Positions 53,192 to 62,592 are shown, numbered from the stretch's first letter. The stretch is DNA of 64,000 bases from Pseudomonas oryzicola (GCF_014269185.2 NZ_JABWRZ020000001.1:3063001-3127000), one strand, 5' to 3'. A program made the numbers and translations. Notes: generated by a model from the letters alone, not told the origin.

Positions 53192-54097
53192 CTACGCGCG
53201 CTGTGCCAGCAAACCTTCGCAAAAGTGAATGAACGCGTTCACCCGCCTGGAGCCACGGTGGTTGGGCAGGTACAGGGCGTTGATGCTGTCGTTGGCCGCC
53301 CCAGGGCTGGCCCGCCAGTCAGGAAAAACCCGCTGCAAGCGCCCGGCTGCCACATCCTCGCGCACCAGCCAGTCGGCCAGCAGTGCAATGCCGCTGCCGG
53401 CCAACGCGGTCTCGCGCAACAGGTCGGCATTGGCGCTGCGCAACGGCCCGTTCACCTCCAGCTCCAGGCTCTCTTGCGCCCGGGTCAGGCGCCAGGGGCG
53501 GCCTTTCTGGCCATAGCGAAAGCGCAGGCAGGCGTGCTCTAGCAGCTGCCGTGGATGCTGCAGCGCATCACGCCCGGCCAAGTAGGCCGGGCTCGCCACC
53601 AGCCAACGCTCGAAGCGGCCAAGCTGGCGACACACCAGCTCATCGTTGGGCGACGGGTCGCCCAGGCGAATCGACAGGTCGTAACGGCCATCGAGCAGGT
53701 CATCCAGGCGATCGCTGAGGTCTATATCCAGTTCCAGTGCCGGGTGTTGCGCCAGGAACGGCCCCAGGTGCGGGGCGATGACCCGCCTGCCGAATTCCAC
53801 CGGCAAGCACAGGCGCAGCACGCCGACAGGCTCCTCGCCACGGTCGGCGACGCTGGCATCGGCCTCGTCCAGCGCCTCGAAAATGCCTCGGGCGCGCTCG
53901 TAATAGCGGGCACCAGCCTCGGTCAGGCTGACCTGGCGCGTCGAGCGGTTGAGCAAGGTGGCACCCAACGCTGTTTCCAGGGCATCGACCAGGCGCGTCA
54001 CCGACGAAGTCGCCAGCCCAAGCCTGCGCGCGGCAGCCGAAAAACCCTGGGCCTCGACGGTGGCCACGAACATCTTCATCGCCAGGAGTTTGTCCAT
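53192..54097 (-). CDS. LysR-family transcriptional regulator
   Basis: 301 aa from ATG 54097. Begins MDKLLAMKMFVATVEAQGFS, the CrgA/AaeR-like subgroup, with LGLATSSVTRLVDALETALG as recognition region and effector-domain motifs LDIDLSDRLDDLLDGRYDLSI and GSGIALLADWLV. It is upstream of the MFS gene and divergent from the cupin gene, and may regulate either. Confidence 0.88.
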   Translation of the reverse strand: MDKLLAMKMFVATVEAQGFSAAARRLGLATSSVTRLVDALETALGATLLNRSTRQVSLTEAGARYYERARGIFEALDEADASVADRGEEPVGVLRLCLPVEFGRRVIAPHLGPFLAQHPALELDIDLSDRLDDLLDGRYDLSIRLGDPSPNDELVCRQLGRFERWLVASPAYLAGRDALQHPRQLLEHACLRFRYGQKGRPWRLTRAQESLELEVNGPLRSANADLLRETALAGSGIALLADWLVREDVAAGRLQRVFPDWRASPGAANDSINALYLPNHRGSRRVNAFIHFCEGLLAQRA

Positions 54098-54214
54098 TTG
54101 CTGCCCGTCTTCCAAATCTCGGAAAGTTCTTACAAACAACCGGGCGGGTCAAGAAGCGCGGCACCAGGAAATTGCGTCCATAGTGGAATCAGTCCCCTTC
54201 AAGCGAGGCATTCC

Positions 54215-54565
54215 ATGACACTGCACAACCTGCTGACTGACCTGCCCCCTTGCGCGATCACCAGCGCTGAACGTATCGATGAGCTGCTCAGCCGCCCGGG
54301 CCTTCGCGTGGAGCGTATTGTTTCCACTGGCCAAGCCAGCCCGCCCGGGTTCTGGTACGACCAGGCTGAAGGCGAATGGGTGGTCCTGCTCAGTGGTGCT
54401 GCGGGCCTGCGCTTCGAACATGAGGACCACACCCGCCTGCTGGTACCGGGCGATTGCCTGGATATCCCGCCACATTACCGCCACCGCGTGGAATGGACGG
54501 CCCCCGGCACAGCCTCCATCTGGCTGGCCGTGTTCTACAACAGTGGCAGCCCGTGGCCGGCATAG
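54215..54565 (+). CDS. Cupin-domain protein
   Basis: 116 aa from ATG 54215 (GAGG seven bases upstream). Single conserved cupin barrel: ASPPGFWYDQAEGEWVVLLSG, LLVPGDCLDIPPHYRHRVEW. Only part of the metal-binding set is seen (E in GEW, H in HYRHRV). Function unknown; the small size and WYDQ...EWVVLLSG pattern match the widespread bacterial cupins of the 'phosphoribosylaminoimidazole carboxylase-like' annotation group. Divergent from the LysR gene. Confidence 0.82.
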   Translation: MTLHNLLTDLPPCAITSAERIDELLSRPGLRVERIVSTGQASPPGFWYDQAEGEWVVLLSGAAGLRFEHEDHTRLLVPGDCLDIPPHYRHRVEWTAPGTASIWLAVFYNSGSPWPA

Positions 54566-54784
54566 AGCCTGGCACTTTTGCAGCCTTCCATGCCAGCCGC
54601 TGCATGCCACGGGTCTGTATGAACAGGTCCTTTCCTGCAATTTTGCCTACCTGTTCAATACTTTTAGTCACAAAGCGGCGAGTTCACTCCTGCGACAATC
54701 AGCCTCACAAAATTATGTACCAACTTGTTAATTAGCAAGCTAAGCGTTTAAACTGCGCGCATTCCACCTGCTGAGATCCCTGGC

Positions 54785-57202
54785 ATGAAAGCAATTCCAC
54801 GCGCTTCCGGCGCCTCAAACATGATCCTGGTCGGCCTGGGCGTGATCATCGCCCTGCTTGGCCTCCTCCTGGCTGCGGGCGGCGTCAAGCTGGCCGGCCT
54901 GGGCGGTTCCTGGTACTTCCTGATCGGCGGCCTGGCCATGGCCATTGCCGGCGTACTCATCGCGCGTCGCAAGCAGGCTGGCGCCTGGCTGTACGCGGCA
55001 TTCCTGGTGGGTACTGCAATCTGGGCGCTGGCCGACGCCGGCCTGGTGTTCTGGCCGCTGTTCTCGCGCCTGTTCATGTTCGCCGCCATCGGCCTGGTGG
55101 TGGCGCTGGTCTACCCGCTGCTGGCGCGTGCCAATGGCGCCAGCGCCGGCCGTGGTGCCCATGGCGTGGCCGCGATCATGGCCGTGGCGCTGGCGATCGC
55201 CGCCGGCAACATGTTCATTGCCCACCCCAGCGTCGCCCCCACAGGCCAAGGCCCGGGCATCACCCCGGTCGACGCCGGCAAGCAGCAGAAGGACTGGGCC
55301 CACTATGGCAACACCGAAGGCGGCAGCCGCTTCGCCGCGCTGGACCAGATCAACCGCGACAACGTCAGCAAGCTCAAGGTGGCCTGGACCTACCATACCG
55401 GTGACGTGGCCATCAGCGACGGCAACGGCGCCGAAGACCAGCTGACCCCGCTGCAGGTCGGCAACAAGGTGTTCATCTGCACCCCGCACAACAACCTGAT
55501 CGCCCTCGACGCCGACTCCGGCAAAGAGCTGTGGAAGAATGCGATCAACGCCCAGTCCAAGGTCTGGCAGCGCTGCCGCGGCATGGCCTATTTCGACGCC
55601 AGCGCGCCGATCGTCCAGCCGACCCAGCCGAACAGCACGCCGGTCACCATCGGTAGCGTGCCGGCCGCTGCCAACTGCCAGCGTCGCCTGCTGACCAACA
55701 CCATCGATGGGCGCCTGATTGCCGTCGACGCCGACACCGGCGAGTTCTGCCAGGGCTTCGGCAACAACGGCCAGGTCAACCTGATGGCCGGCCTGGGCAA
55801 TGTCCCGGACTCCTACTACCAGCTGTCCTCCGCACCGCTGATGGCCGGTACCACGGTGGTAGTCGGTGGCCGTGTCGCCGACAACGTGCAGACCGACATG
55901 CCTGGCGGCGTGATCCGTGGTTTCGACGTGTTCACCGGCGAAATGCGCTGGGCCTTCGACCCGGGCAACCCGGACGACCGACAGGCGCCACAGGGCGACA
56001 ACACCTACGTGCGCAGTACCCCGAACAGCTGGGCACCGATGTCCTATGACCCGGCGATGAACACCGTATTCCTGCCGATGGGCTCGTCGTCCACCGATCT
56101 CTACGGCGTCGAACGCACCCGCCTGGATCACACCTACGGCGCTTCGGTGCTGGCCCTGGACGCCACCACCGGCAACCAGAAGTGGGTGTTCCAGACCGTG
56201 CACAACGACCTGTGGGACTTCGACCTGCCGATGCAGCCGAGCCTGATCGACTTCACCAAGGACGACGGCCAGTCGGTACCGGCGGTGGTGATCGGCACCA
56301 AGGCCGGGCAGATCTATGTGCTCGACCGCGCCACCGGCAAGCCGCTGACCCAGGTTGACGAAGTCCCGGTCAAGCCCGGCAATATTCCCAACGAACCCTA
56401 TTCCCCGACCCAGCCCAAGTCGGTGGGCATGCCCCAGATCGGCGCGCAGACCCTGACCGAGTCGGACATGTGGGGGGCTACCCCGTATGACCAGCTGCTG
56501 TGCCGTATCGACTTCAAGAAGATGCGCTATGACGGCCTGTACACCGCACCGGGCACCGACCTGGCGCTGAGCTTCCCGGGTTCTCTGGGTGGCATGAACT
56601 GGGGCAGCATTTCCACCGACCCGGTGCATGGTTTCATCTTCGTCAACGACATGCGCCTGGGCCTGTGGATTCAGATGATCCCGTCGCAGAACAAGGGCGG
56701 TGCCGCCTCCGGGGGCGAGTCACTGAACACCGGCATGGGCGCTGTACCGCTCAAGGGCACCCCGTATGCGGTAAACAAGAACCGCTTCCTGTCGGTGGCC
56801 GGCATCCCGTGCCAGGCGCCGCCATTCGGCACCCTGACGGCCATCGACATGAAAACCCGCCAGGTGGCCTGGCAGGTGCCGGTCGGTACCGTTGAAGACA
56901 CCGGCCCGCTGGGCATCCGCATGCACCTGCCGATCAAGATCGGCCTGCCGACCCTCGGTGGCACCCTGTCGACCCAAGGCGGCCTGGTGTTCATCGCCGG
57001 CACCCAGGACTTCTACCTGCGTGCCTACGACAGCAGCAATGGCAACGAAATCTGGAAGGCACGCCTGCCCGTGGGCAGCCAGGGCGGCCCGATGACCTAT
57101 GTCTCGCCGAAAACCGGTAAGCAATACGTGGTGGTTACCGCTGGCGGCGCGCGCCAGTCGACTGACCGTGGCGACTACGTGATGGCTTACGCACTGCCGT
57201 AA
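54785..57202 (+). CDS. gcd: Membrane-bound PQQ-dependent glucose dehydrogenase
   Basis: 805 aa. Five N-terminal membrane helices in the first 150 residues (e.g. MILVGLGVIIALLGLLLAAGG) anchor an eight-bladed PQQ propeller (about 165-805) with characteristic QKDWAHYGNTEGGSRFAALDQIN, HTGDVA, WAPMSYDPAMNTVFLPMGSS, VFQTVHNDLWDFDLP, and GGLVFIAGTQDFYLRAYDS. It oxidises glucose to gluconolactone in the periplasm, passing electrons to ubiquinone. The next gene, an OprB-type porin, provides outer-membrane glucose entry. PQQ synthesis genes are not in the window. Confidence 0.96.
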   Translation: MKAIPRASGASNMILVGLGVIIALLGLLLAAGGVKLAGLGGSWYFLIGGLAMAIAGVLIARRKQAGAWLYAAFLVGTAIWALADAGLVFWPLFSRLFMFAAIGLVVALVYPLLARANGASAGRGAHGVAAIMAVALAIAAGNMFIAHPSVAPTGQGPGITPVDAGKQQKDWAHYGNTEGGSRFAALDQINRDNVSKLKVAWTYHTGDVAISDGNGAEDQLTPLQVGNKVFICTPHNNLIALDADSGKELWKNAINAQSKVWQRCRGMAYFDASAPIVQPTQPNSTPVTIGSVPAAANCQRRLLTNTIDGRLIAVDADTGEFCQGFGNNGQVNLMAGLGNVPDSYYQLSSAPLMAGTTVVVGGRVADNVQTDMPGGVIRGFDVFTGEMRWAFDPGNPDDRQAPQGDNTYVRSTPNSWAPMSYDPAMNTVFLPMGSSSTDLYGVERTRLDHTYGASVLALDATTGNQKWVFQTVHNDLWDFDLPMQPSLIDFTKDDGQSVPAVVIGTKAGQIYVLDRATGKPLTQVDEVPVKPGNIPNEPYSPTQPKSVGMPQIGAQTLTESDMWGATPYDQLLCRIDFKKMRYDGLYTAPGTDLALSFPGSLGGMNWGSISTDPVHGFIFVNDMRLGLWIQMIPSQNKGGAASGGESLNTGMGAVPLKGTPYAVNKNRFLSVAGIPCQAPPFGTLTAIDMKTRQVAWQVPVGTVEDTGPLGIRMHLPIKIGLPTLGGTLSTQGGLVFIAGTQDFYLRAYDSSNGNEIWKARLPVGSQGGPMTYVSPKTGKQYVVVTAGGARQSTDRGDYVMAYALP

Positions 57203-57210
57203 GACCGCGT

Positions 57211-57288
57211 CGCCTGCTTCGCGGGCACGCCCGCTACCACAGGGTTGCTACCGGCCCTCGTGGAAAGCGGGCTTGCCCGCGCCCCTGC
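57211..57288. repeat. Inverted REP pair between gcd and the porin gene
   Basis: Units at 57211-57243 (CGCCTGCTTCGCGGGCACGC...) and, inverted, 57256-57288 (...AGCGGGCTTGCCCGCGCCCC) with internal hairpins. It separates gcd from the downstream porin and may modulate read-through. Confidence 0.8.
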
Positions 57289-57309
57289 AACACACACCGA
57301 GATTCAGTA

Positions 57310-58578
57310 ATGCCCCGCGTAACCCGCATCACCCCCACCCTGCTGCTGGCCCTGGCCAGCACCACCGCCCTGGCCGACGCCGACCTGACTACCCGCAGCA
57401 CCCTTACCGGCGACTGGGGCGGCCTGCGCCATCAGCTGGAAGCAGACGGCGTCAAGTTCAGCGGCGACTACAGCGGCGAAACCGCCTACAACGCCCATGG
57501 CGGTCTGCACCGCTCGGCGCGCTATTCGCAAAACCTGAAACTGGGCGTGCAGTTCGACCTGTCGAAACTGTATGGCCTGGACAACGGCGGCAAGGTCCAG
57601 CTGACCATCAACGACCGCCGCGGCAACAGCGCCTCGGAAGACCTGGTGGGCAACCGCCTGCCGATCCAGGAAAACTACGGTGGCCTCTACACCCGCCTGA
57701 CCGAACTGAGCTACGAGCGTACCCTGTTCACCCCGGCGCTCAACGTCAAGCTTGGCTACATGGCCATGGGCAACGACCTCGGCGGCCTGGACAGTGGCAT
57801 CCTGTGCAACTTCATGAACGCCGGTTTCTGCGGTCACCCGCTGAACATGTCGGGCGGCAGCGGCTGGACCAACTACCCCAATGCCCGCCTGGGCGTACGG
57901 GTGAAGTACGACCTGTCGCCGGCCTGGCAACTGCGCGTGGCGGCGTTCAACGTCGATCCCGAGAGCAACGGCAACGCCAGCCGCGCCTGGCACCTGGGGC
58001 CCAAGCACACGACTGGCACCGTGGTACCGGTCGAGCTGGTGTACAAGCTGCAGGGCGAGCTGCCAGGCGAGTACAAGCTGGGCTACTACTACGACAGCTC
58101 TGATGTGAAGCGCATCGGCAGCCGTGACGAGGTGTCAGGTCGTGGCGGCCACTATCTGCTGGTCGACCAGGCACTGTGGGCCGATGAGGGTTCGCCAGGC
58201 CGCAGCCTGCATGCTTTTGGCCAGTACTCGGCGTCGAGCAAGGCCGCCTCGCCGTTCACCCGGTGGTATGGTGCCGGCGTGGTACTGTACAAGCCGTTCG
58301 AGGGGCGCCCCAAGGATACCGTGGCACTGGGCTATGGCCGCGCCGTGCCCAACCCGCGTAGCCGCGAGGCCCTGGAAGATGCCGCGTACAACGCTGGCCA
58401 GCCGTTCCCCGATATCGACAGCGCCGAGCAGTTGATCGAGCTGAGCTATGGCTACCAGGCCACGCCCTGGCTGAACCTGCGCCCGGACATGCAATACATC
58501 ATCGAGCCGGGGGCGTTCTCCGGGCAGGCCATCGACAACGCGCTGGTACTTGGCCTGCAGGTCAAGGCAACCTTCTGA
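57310..58578 (+). CDS. oprB: Carbohydrate-selective porin, OprB family
   Basis: 422 aa with a signal peptide (MPRVTRITPTLLLALASTTALA). OprB fold: TGDWGGLRHQLEADGVKFSGDYSGE, LGVQFDLSKLYGLDNGGKVQLT, NYPNARLGVRVKYDLSPAWQL, and the terminal LNLRPDMQYIIEPGAFS...LGLQVKATF, ending in Phe as outer-membrane barrels do. It should form a 16-strand sugar channel. Pseudomonads have several OprB paralogs; this one is paired with gcd. A hairpin terminator follows. Confidence 0.9.
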   Translation: MPRVTRITPTLLLALASTTALADADLTTRSTLTGDWGGLRHQLEADGVKFSGDYSGETAYNAHGGLHRSARYSQNLKLGVQFDLSKLYGLDNGGKVQLTINDRRGNSASEDLVGNRLPIQENYGGLYTRLTELSYERTLFTPALNVKLGYMAMGNDLGGLDSGILCNFMNAGFCGHPLNMSGGSGWTNYPNARLGVRVKYDLSPAWQLRVAAFNVDPESNGNASRAWHLGPKHTTGTVVPVELVYKLQGELPGEYKLGYYYDSSDVKRIGSRDEVSGRGGHYLLVDQALWADEGSPGRSLHAFGQYSASSKAASPFTRWYGAGVVLYKPFEGRPKDTVALGYGRAVPNPRSREALEDAAYNAGQPFPDIDSAEQLIELSYGYQATPWLNLRPDMQYIIEPGAFSGQAIDNALVLGLQVKATF

Positions 58579-58583
58579 AACGC

Positions 58584-58606
58584 AAGGGGCCGCGATGCGG
58601 CCCTTT
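58584..58606 (+). terminator. Terminator after the OprB-type porin gene
   Basis: GGGCCGC-GAT-GCGGCCC with flanking A/T pairs and a short TTT tail 5 bp after the stop. It also precedes the convergent argE-like stop. Confidence 0.75.
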
Positions 58607-58620
58607 CGTGGGCAACCGCC

Positions 58621-59781
58621 TCAGGCCTGCCTGAGGTAGTCCACCAGTCTCGACAGCATGGCATCACAGCCCCGCAACTGCTCGACGCTGACAAACTCAT
58701 CCGGCTTGTGCCCTTGGTCCATGCTTCCCGGCCCACACACCACCGTCGGGATACCCGCCTGGTCGAACAACCCGCCTTCGGTGCCAAACGCCACCGTAGC
58801 GAATTCCTCCGAGCCGCTCAGCAACGCCACCAGGCGCGCCGCTTCGCTGTCTGCCGGCGTGGCCAGCCCCGGATAGGCGCTCAACGGTTGCAAGCGTATG
58901 GCGCTGGCGGCATTGACCTTGCGCATCCGCGGTAGCAACTCGGCCTCGGCATAGGTTTGCAACTGGTCGGCCACCGCCTGTGCTGCAAACCCCGGTAATG
59001 TGCGTACTTCGAAATCGAACTCGCATTCTGCCGGGACGATGTTCAGCGCCCTGCCGCCCCTGATCACACCGGCCTGCACCGTGGAGAACGGTGGATCGAA
59101 ACGCTCGTCGTGGTACTCCGGCAAGGCCAGGGCCTCACCAATCTCACCGAGCTTGCCGATCAGCTTCGCCGCATACTCGATGGCGTTCACCCCGTACGGC
59201 GCATAGGCCGAATGACAGGCCGCACCCTGCACCTGGCAGCGCATCGCCAGCTTGCCCTTGTGCCCGAGCACCGGCTTGAGTTCGGTGGGCTCGCCTATCA
59301 GGCACAGCCGAGGCTTGTGCGGGCGTTGTTCGAGGGCAGCCAACAGCGAGCGCACCCCCAGGCAGCCAACTTCCTCGTCGTAGGAAAACGCCAAGTGCAC
59401 CGGCAGGCGCAACGGCTGCGCAGCAAACGCAGGCACAGCTGCCAGTACCGAGGCGATGAAGCCCTTCATGTCGGCCGTGCCGCGGCCATACAAGCGGCCG
59501 TCGCGTTCGCTCAGGGCAAACGGTTCAACCGTCCAGGCCTGGCCGTCGACCGGTACCACATCGGTATGCCCGGACAGCACGATACCGCCAACATCCCTTG
59601 GCCCGATGGTGGCGAACAGGTTGGCCTTGGTGCCTTCCGGGTTATGAAACAGTTCGCTTTCCACTCCCAACCCGGCCAGGTAATCGCGGATGAAACCGAT
59701 CAGCGCCAGGTTGGAATCCCGGCTGACCGTGGCAAAGCCGATCAACCGGGCCAGCAGCGCGCGGCTGGCGTTTTCACTCAT
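58621..59781 (-). CDS. ArgE-like deacetylase (M20 peptidase family)
   Basis: 386 aa from ATG 59781. M20A metal motifs: LSGHTDVVPVDG (His and Asp), GRGTADMKG (Asp), SYDEEVGCLG (catalytic Glu pair), plus PGSMDQGHKPDEFV for the last His. It is annotated as acetylornithine deacetylase by similarity. Its start overlaps the stop of the DUF1028 gene (8 bp), so the two form an operon, and it sits opposite a monooxygenase/Rid operon. That context favours a catabolic N-acyl- or carbamoyl-amino-acid hydrolase rather than arginine biosynthesis. Confidence 0.85.
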   Translation of the reverse strand: MSENASRALLARLIGFATVSRDSNLALIGFIRDYLAGLGVESELFHNPEGTKANLFATIGPRDVGGIVLSGHTDVVPVDGQAWTVEPFALSERDGRLYGRGTADMKGFIASVLAAVPAFAAQPLRLPVHLAFSYDEEVGCLGVRSLLAALEQRPHKPRLCLIGEPTELKPVLGHKGKLAMRCQVQGAACHSAYAPYGVNAIEYAAKLIGKLGEIGEALALPEYHDERFDPPFSTVQAGVIRGGRALNIVPAECEFDFEVRTLPGFAAQAVADQLQTYAEAELLPRMRKVNAASAIRLQPLSAYPGLATPADSEAARLVALLSGSEEFATVAFGTEGGLFDQAGIPTVVCGPGSMDQGHKPDEFVSVEQLRGCDAMLSRLVDYLRQA

Positions 59782-60451
59782 CGCCCGGTACCCCGTAACT
59801 TGGCGCGGCAGTCGGGTTGAGCGCACGGGTGACGTAGTCCTGCATCTGCGGTCGGTACGCCTGCCACAGGCCGTCGAGCACGCCGATCGGATCGGTGTCG
59901 GCCCAATCCACCCGCAAGTCCACCAACGGCCAGGTCAGTTCGCCGGCAATCTTCAACGCCGCCGAGTGCACCGGCCCGGCCTCACCGCCAGCAGCTATCG
60001 CCGCCTGCATGGCCGCCAGCAGACGGTCGGCCAGGTGCCCTCCAGCCTGCTCGAATGCCTGCACCATCGCCTCGATCACCTGGGGCGAAGCCAGCAGGTT
60101 GCCCGCTGCCGCACATTGCTCACCGGCCACGGCGTGATGCGTGCCCAGGGCTTCCTTGCCGGTGAACAGCGCGACCTGGCCGTGGCTGTCGATCACCGTG
60201 ACCTGGCGGTACTCGCTCCAGCCATTGGCGCTCAGCACCCGGTCCAGCGCCGCCGCGGGCGGCAACTGCTGCTGTTCCAGGGCATCGAGAATCTGCGGCC
60301 CCAGCGCTGGCAAGGTGATGTTCTGCGTGGCCACCGCGCCGACGCCCGCCCTCACCCACGGGCAGCGGGCGCCCACCGCGATGCTCGACGAGCTGATGGC
60401 GATACCGACCTGCCCAGTTTCCTGACAACGGCCGATGATGGAGAAAGTCAT
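59774..60451 (-). CDS. DUF1028 family protein (Ntn-hydrolase-like fold)
   Basis: 225 aa from ATG 60451 (AGGA eight bases upstream). Matches DUF1028 throughout: MTFSIIGRCQETGQVGIAISSS, WVRAGVGAVATQN, TGKEALGTHHAVAGEQCAAAGNLLAS, and VDLRVDWADTDPIGVLDGLWQAYRPQ. No signal peptide. The family adopts an Ntn-hydrolase-type fold and tends to be encoded with ArgE-like and Rid genes; its reaction is unknown. First gene of the DUF1028-deacetylase operon. Confidence 0.88.
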   Translation of the reverse strand: MTFSIIGRCQETGQVGIAISSSSIAVGARCPWVRAGVGAVATQNITLPALGPQILDALEQQQLPPAAALDRVLSANGWSEYRQVTVIDSHGQVALFTGKEALGTHHAVAGEQCAAAGNLLASPQVIEAMVQAFEQAGGHLADRLLAAMQAAIAAGGEAGPVHSAALKIAGELTWPLVDLRVDWADTDPIGVLDGLWQAYRPQMQDYVTRALNPTAAPSYGVPGDE

Positions 60452-60754
60452 GTCATGGTTCCTGTTGTGCTGTGCGATTCAGGGCATTCTGGGTCGAACC
60501 TTGCGGCAGGCGAAACCACCTTTTTTCGTGGCTTTGCAAAGGAAAAAACTAAGGCCACGACAAGCCGGCCAGGCTCCTCGTTCTGCTGCCGTATCCAGCC
60601 CTGCGGGCCACAGGAGCCAAGGCCTTCGCCGTTTTATGGGCAAGCCCAAGCTAAATACTATTTTCGCCGTTCCCACGGCATCCCTAGTCTGGCCCCAGGC
60701 AACGGCGGTCCTCCAAACCGACCTGACAAAAACCGCCTGAACAAGGGCTCGGAC
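60452..60754. other. 303-bp divergent promoter region
   Basis: The gap between the DUF1028 and monooxygenase genes has no reading frame of its own. It contains TCGTGGC (about 60526-60532) complementary to GCCACGA (about 60553-60559) around an A-rich loop, and an A+T-rich stretch at 60640-60665 that could hold a -10 element. I do not recognise a riboswitch class or operator. Confidence 0.4.
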
Positions 60755-62074
60755 ATGACACTGAACAATCTTGAAATCGACACCCTCGTGGTCGGCGCCG
60801 GCCAGGCCGGCGTGGCCATGAGCGAACACCTGAGCAAGCTTGGCGTGCCGCACCTGGTGCTGGAGCGCAAGCGTATCGCCGAGGCCTGGCGCAGCGGCCG
60901 CTGGGACTCGCTGGTGGCCAATGGCCCGGCTTGGCACGACCGCTTCCCGGGGCTGGAATTCGACCTTGACGCTGATGCCTTCGCCGGCAAGGACCAGGTG
61001 GCCGACTACTTCGAGCAGTACGTACGCAAGTACAACCTGCCGGTACGCACCGGCATCGAAGTGAGGAAGGTCGTGCGCAACAGCGACCGCCCCGGCTTCA
61101 CCATCGACACCAATGAAGGCGTGATCCGCGCCAACCGCGTGGTCGCTGCCACCGGCCCATTCCAGAAACCGGTGATTCCGGCCATCGCACCGCAAGACAG
61201 CAACCTGCACCAGATCCACTCGGCCGCCTATTACAACCCCGCACAACTGCCCGCAGGGGCTGTGCTGGTAGTGGGCGCCGGCTCCTCGGGTGTACAGATC
61301 GCCGAGGAGCTGATGCGCGCCGGGCGCCAGGTGTACCTGTCGGTCGGTGCCCACGACCGCCCGCCACGCGCCTATCGCAACCGTGACTTCTGCTGGTGGC
61401 TGGGTGTGCTGGGTGAGTGGGATGCAGAAGTCGCCAAGCCCGGCCGCGAGCACGTGACCATTGCTGTCAGCGGTGCCCGTGGCGGCCACACCGTGGACTT
61501 CCGCGCCCTCGCCCAGCAAGGCATGACCCTGGTCGGCCTGACCGAGTCGTTCGCAAACGGTGTGGCACGCTTCCAGGACAACCTGGTCGAGAACATCAAC
61601 CGCGGCGACGAGAATTACCTGGCCCTGCTGGATGCCGCCGATGCCTATATCCAGCGCAACGGCCTTGAGCTGCCGGAAGAGCCCGAAGCCCGTGAACGCC
61701 TGGCCGACCCGGAATGCATGCGCAACCCGCTGCTGCAACTGGACCTGGCCAAGGCCGGCGTCAGCAGCATCATCTGGGCCACCGGTTACAGCGTGGATTT
61801 CAGCTGGCTGCAGGTCGACACCTTCGACGCCAACGGCAAGCCCCAGCACCAGCGCGGCGTGGCCCGCGAGCCGGGCATCTACTTCCTTGGCCTGCCGTGG
61901 CTATCGCGCCGTGGCTCATCGTTCATCTGGGGCGTATGGCACGACGCCAAGCACGTCGCCGGCCACATCGCCACGCAACGCACCTATACCGCCTACCGCG
62001 ACCGCCAGCAACGCGCCGCGGATGAGCAGCAACACGCCCAGATCAGCAACGTCAGCACCTTCGGAGCCCACTGA
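60755..62074 (+). CDS. FAD-dependent monooxygenase (CzcO/YUCCA-like)
   Basis: 439 aa from ATG 60755; the longer frame upstream is the antisense of other genes. Two dinucleotide-binding motifs: TLVVGAGQAGVAMSEHLSKLG (FAD) and VLVVGAGSSGVQIAEELMRAG (NADPH). WRSGRWDSLVANGPAWHDRFPG and IIWATGYSVDFSWLQ are family features. Predicted to use NADPH and O2 on a small nitrogen compound; the coupled Rid protein (next gene, TGATG overlap) suggests an unstable imine or enamine product. Divergent from the DUF1028/deacetylase operon. Confidence 0.88.
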   Translation: MTLNNLEIDTLVVGAGQAGVAMSEHLSKLGVPHLVLERKRIAEAWRSGRWDSLVANGPAWHDRFPGLEFDLDADAFAGKDQVADYFEQYVRKYNLPVRTGIEVRKVVRNSDRPGFTIDTNEGVIRANRVVAATGPFQKPVIPAIAPQDSNLHQIHSAAYYNPAQLPAGAVLVVGAGSSGVQIAEELMRAGRQVYLSVGAHDRPPRAYRNRDFCWWLGVLGEWDAEVAKPGREHVTIAVSGARGGHTVDFRALAQQGMTLVGLTESFANGVARFQDNLVENINRGDENYLALLDAADAYIQRNGLELPEEPEARERLADPECMRNPLLQLDLAKAGVSSIIWATGYSVDFSWLQVDTFDANGKPQHQRGVAREPGIYFLGLPWLSRRGSSFIWGVWHDAKHVAGHIATQRTYTAYRDRQQRAADEQQHAQISNVSTFGAH

Positions 62075-62490
62075 TGCCTACCCATACCCGCATCCGCATG
62101 TTCAACACCAAGGCCACCTACCCCAACCAGACCCTGGACAACGACCTGTGCCAGGCGGTGCGCGCCGGCAATACCATCTATGTACGCGGGCAGGTCGGCA
62201 CCGACTTCGACGGCAACCTGGTTGGCCTGGGGGACCCACGGGCGCAGGCCGAGCAGGCGATGAAAAACGTCAGGCAGCTGCTTGAAGAGGCCGGCTCGGA
62301 GCTGTCGCACATCGTCAAGACCACCACCTATATCACCGACCCGCGCTTTCGCGAGCCGGTGTACAGGGAGGTGGGTAAATGGCTGAAGGGCGTGTTCCCG
62401 ATTTCCACCGGGCTGGTGGTCGCCGGGCTGGCCCAGGCCGAGTGGTTGATGGAGATCGATGTGATCGCCGTAGTGCCCGACTCCGTCTGA
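62074..62490 (+). CDS. Rid-family protein coupled to the monooxygenase
   Basis: 138 aa; the ATG shares one base with the monooxygenase stop (TGATG). Rid fold with AGNTIYVRGQVGTDFDGNLVG, AEQAMKNVRQLLEEAGSELSHIVKTTTYITDPRFREPVYREV and a C-terminal AEWLMEIDVIAVVPDS. The region before that reads TGLVVAGLAQAE and lacks the usual RidA Arg, so it is a different Rid subfamily and perhaps a specialised enamine/imine hydrolase or isomerase for the pathway intermediate. Confidence 0.88.
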   Translation: MPTHTRIRMFNTKATYPNQTLDNDLCQAVRAGNTIYVRGQVGTDFDGNLVGLGDPRAQAEQAMKNVRQLLEEAGSELSHIVKTTTYITDPRFREPVYREVGKWLKGVFPISTGLVVAGLAQAEWLMEIDVIAVVPDSV

Positions 62491-62545
62491 CCGGTTTGAC
62501 ACGGCCGCTCCACGGATTGCACATGCCCTGAAAACCCAACGGGAC

Positions 62546-62573
62546 ATCGGGCGCCGCCCGCGCGGCGCCCGAT
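62546..62573 (+). terminator. Strong hairpin after the Rid gene
   Basis: An 11-bp G+C-rich stem (ATCGGGCGCCG / CGGCGCCCGAT) with a 6-nt loop lies between the Rid gene and the convergent pgm gene. No T run follows; it probably serves both transcripts. Confidence 0.6.
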
Positions 62574-62592
62574 CCGGCCGTGCATGCCCTGA

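Noticed and set aside
51830..53542. 570-codon + strand open frame across the MFS and LysR genes
   Set aside because: Gln/His-rich antisense shadow spanning two real genes.
60452..60754. Possible riboswitch in the monooxygenase leader
   Set aside because: Hairpins can be drawn, but none of the motifs of a riboswitch class I know are present.
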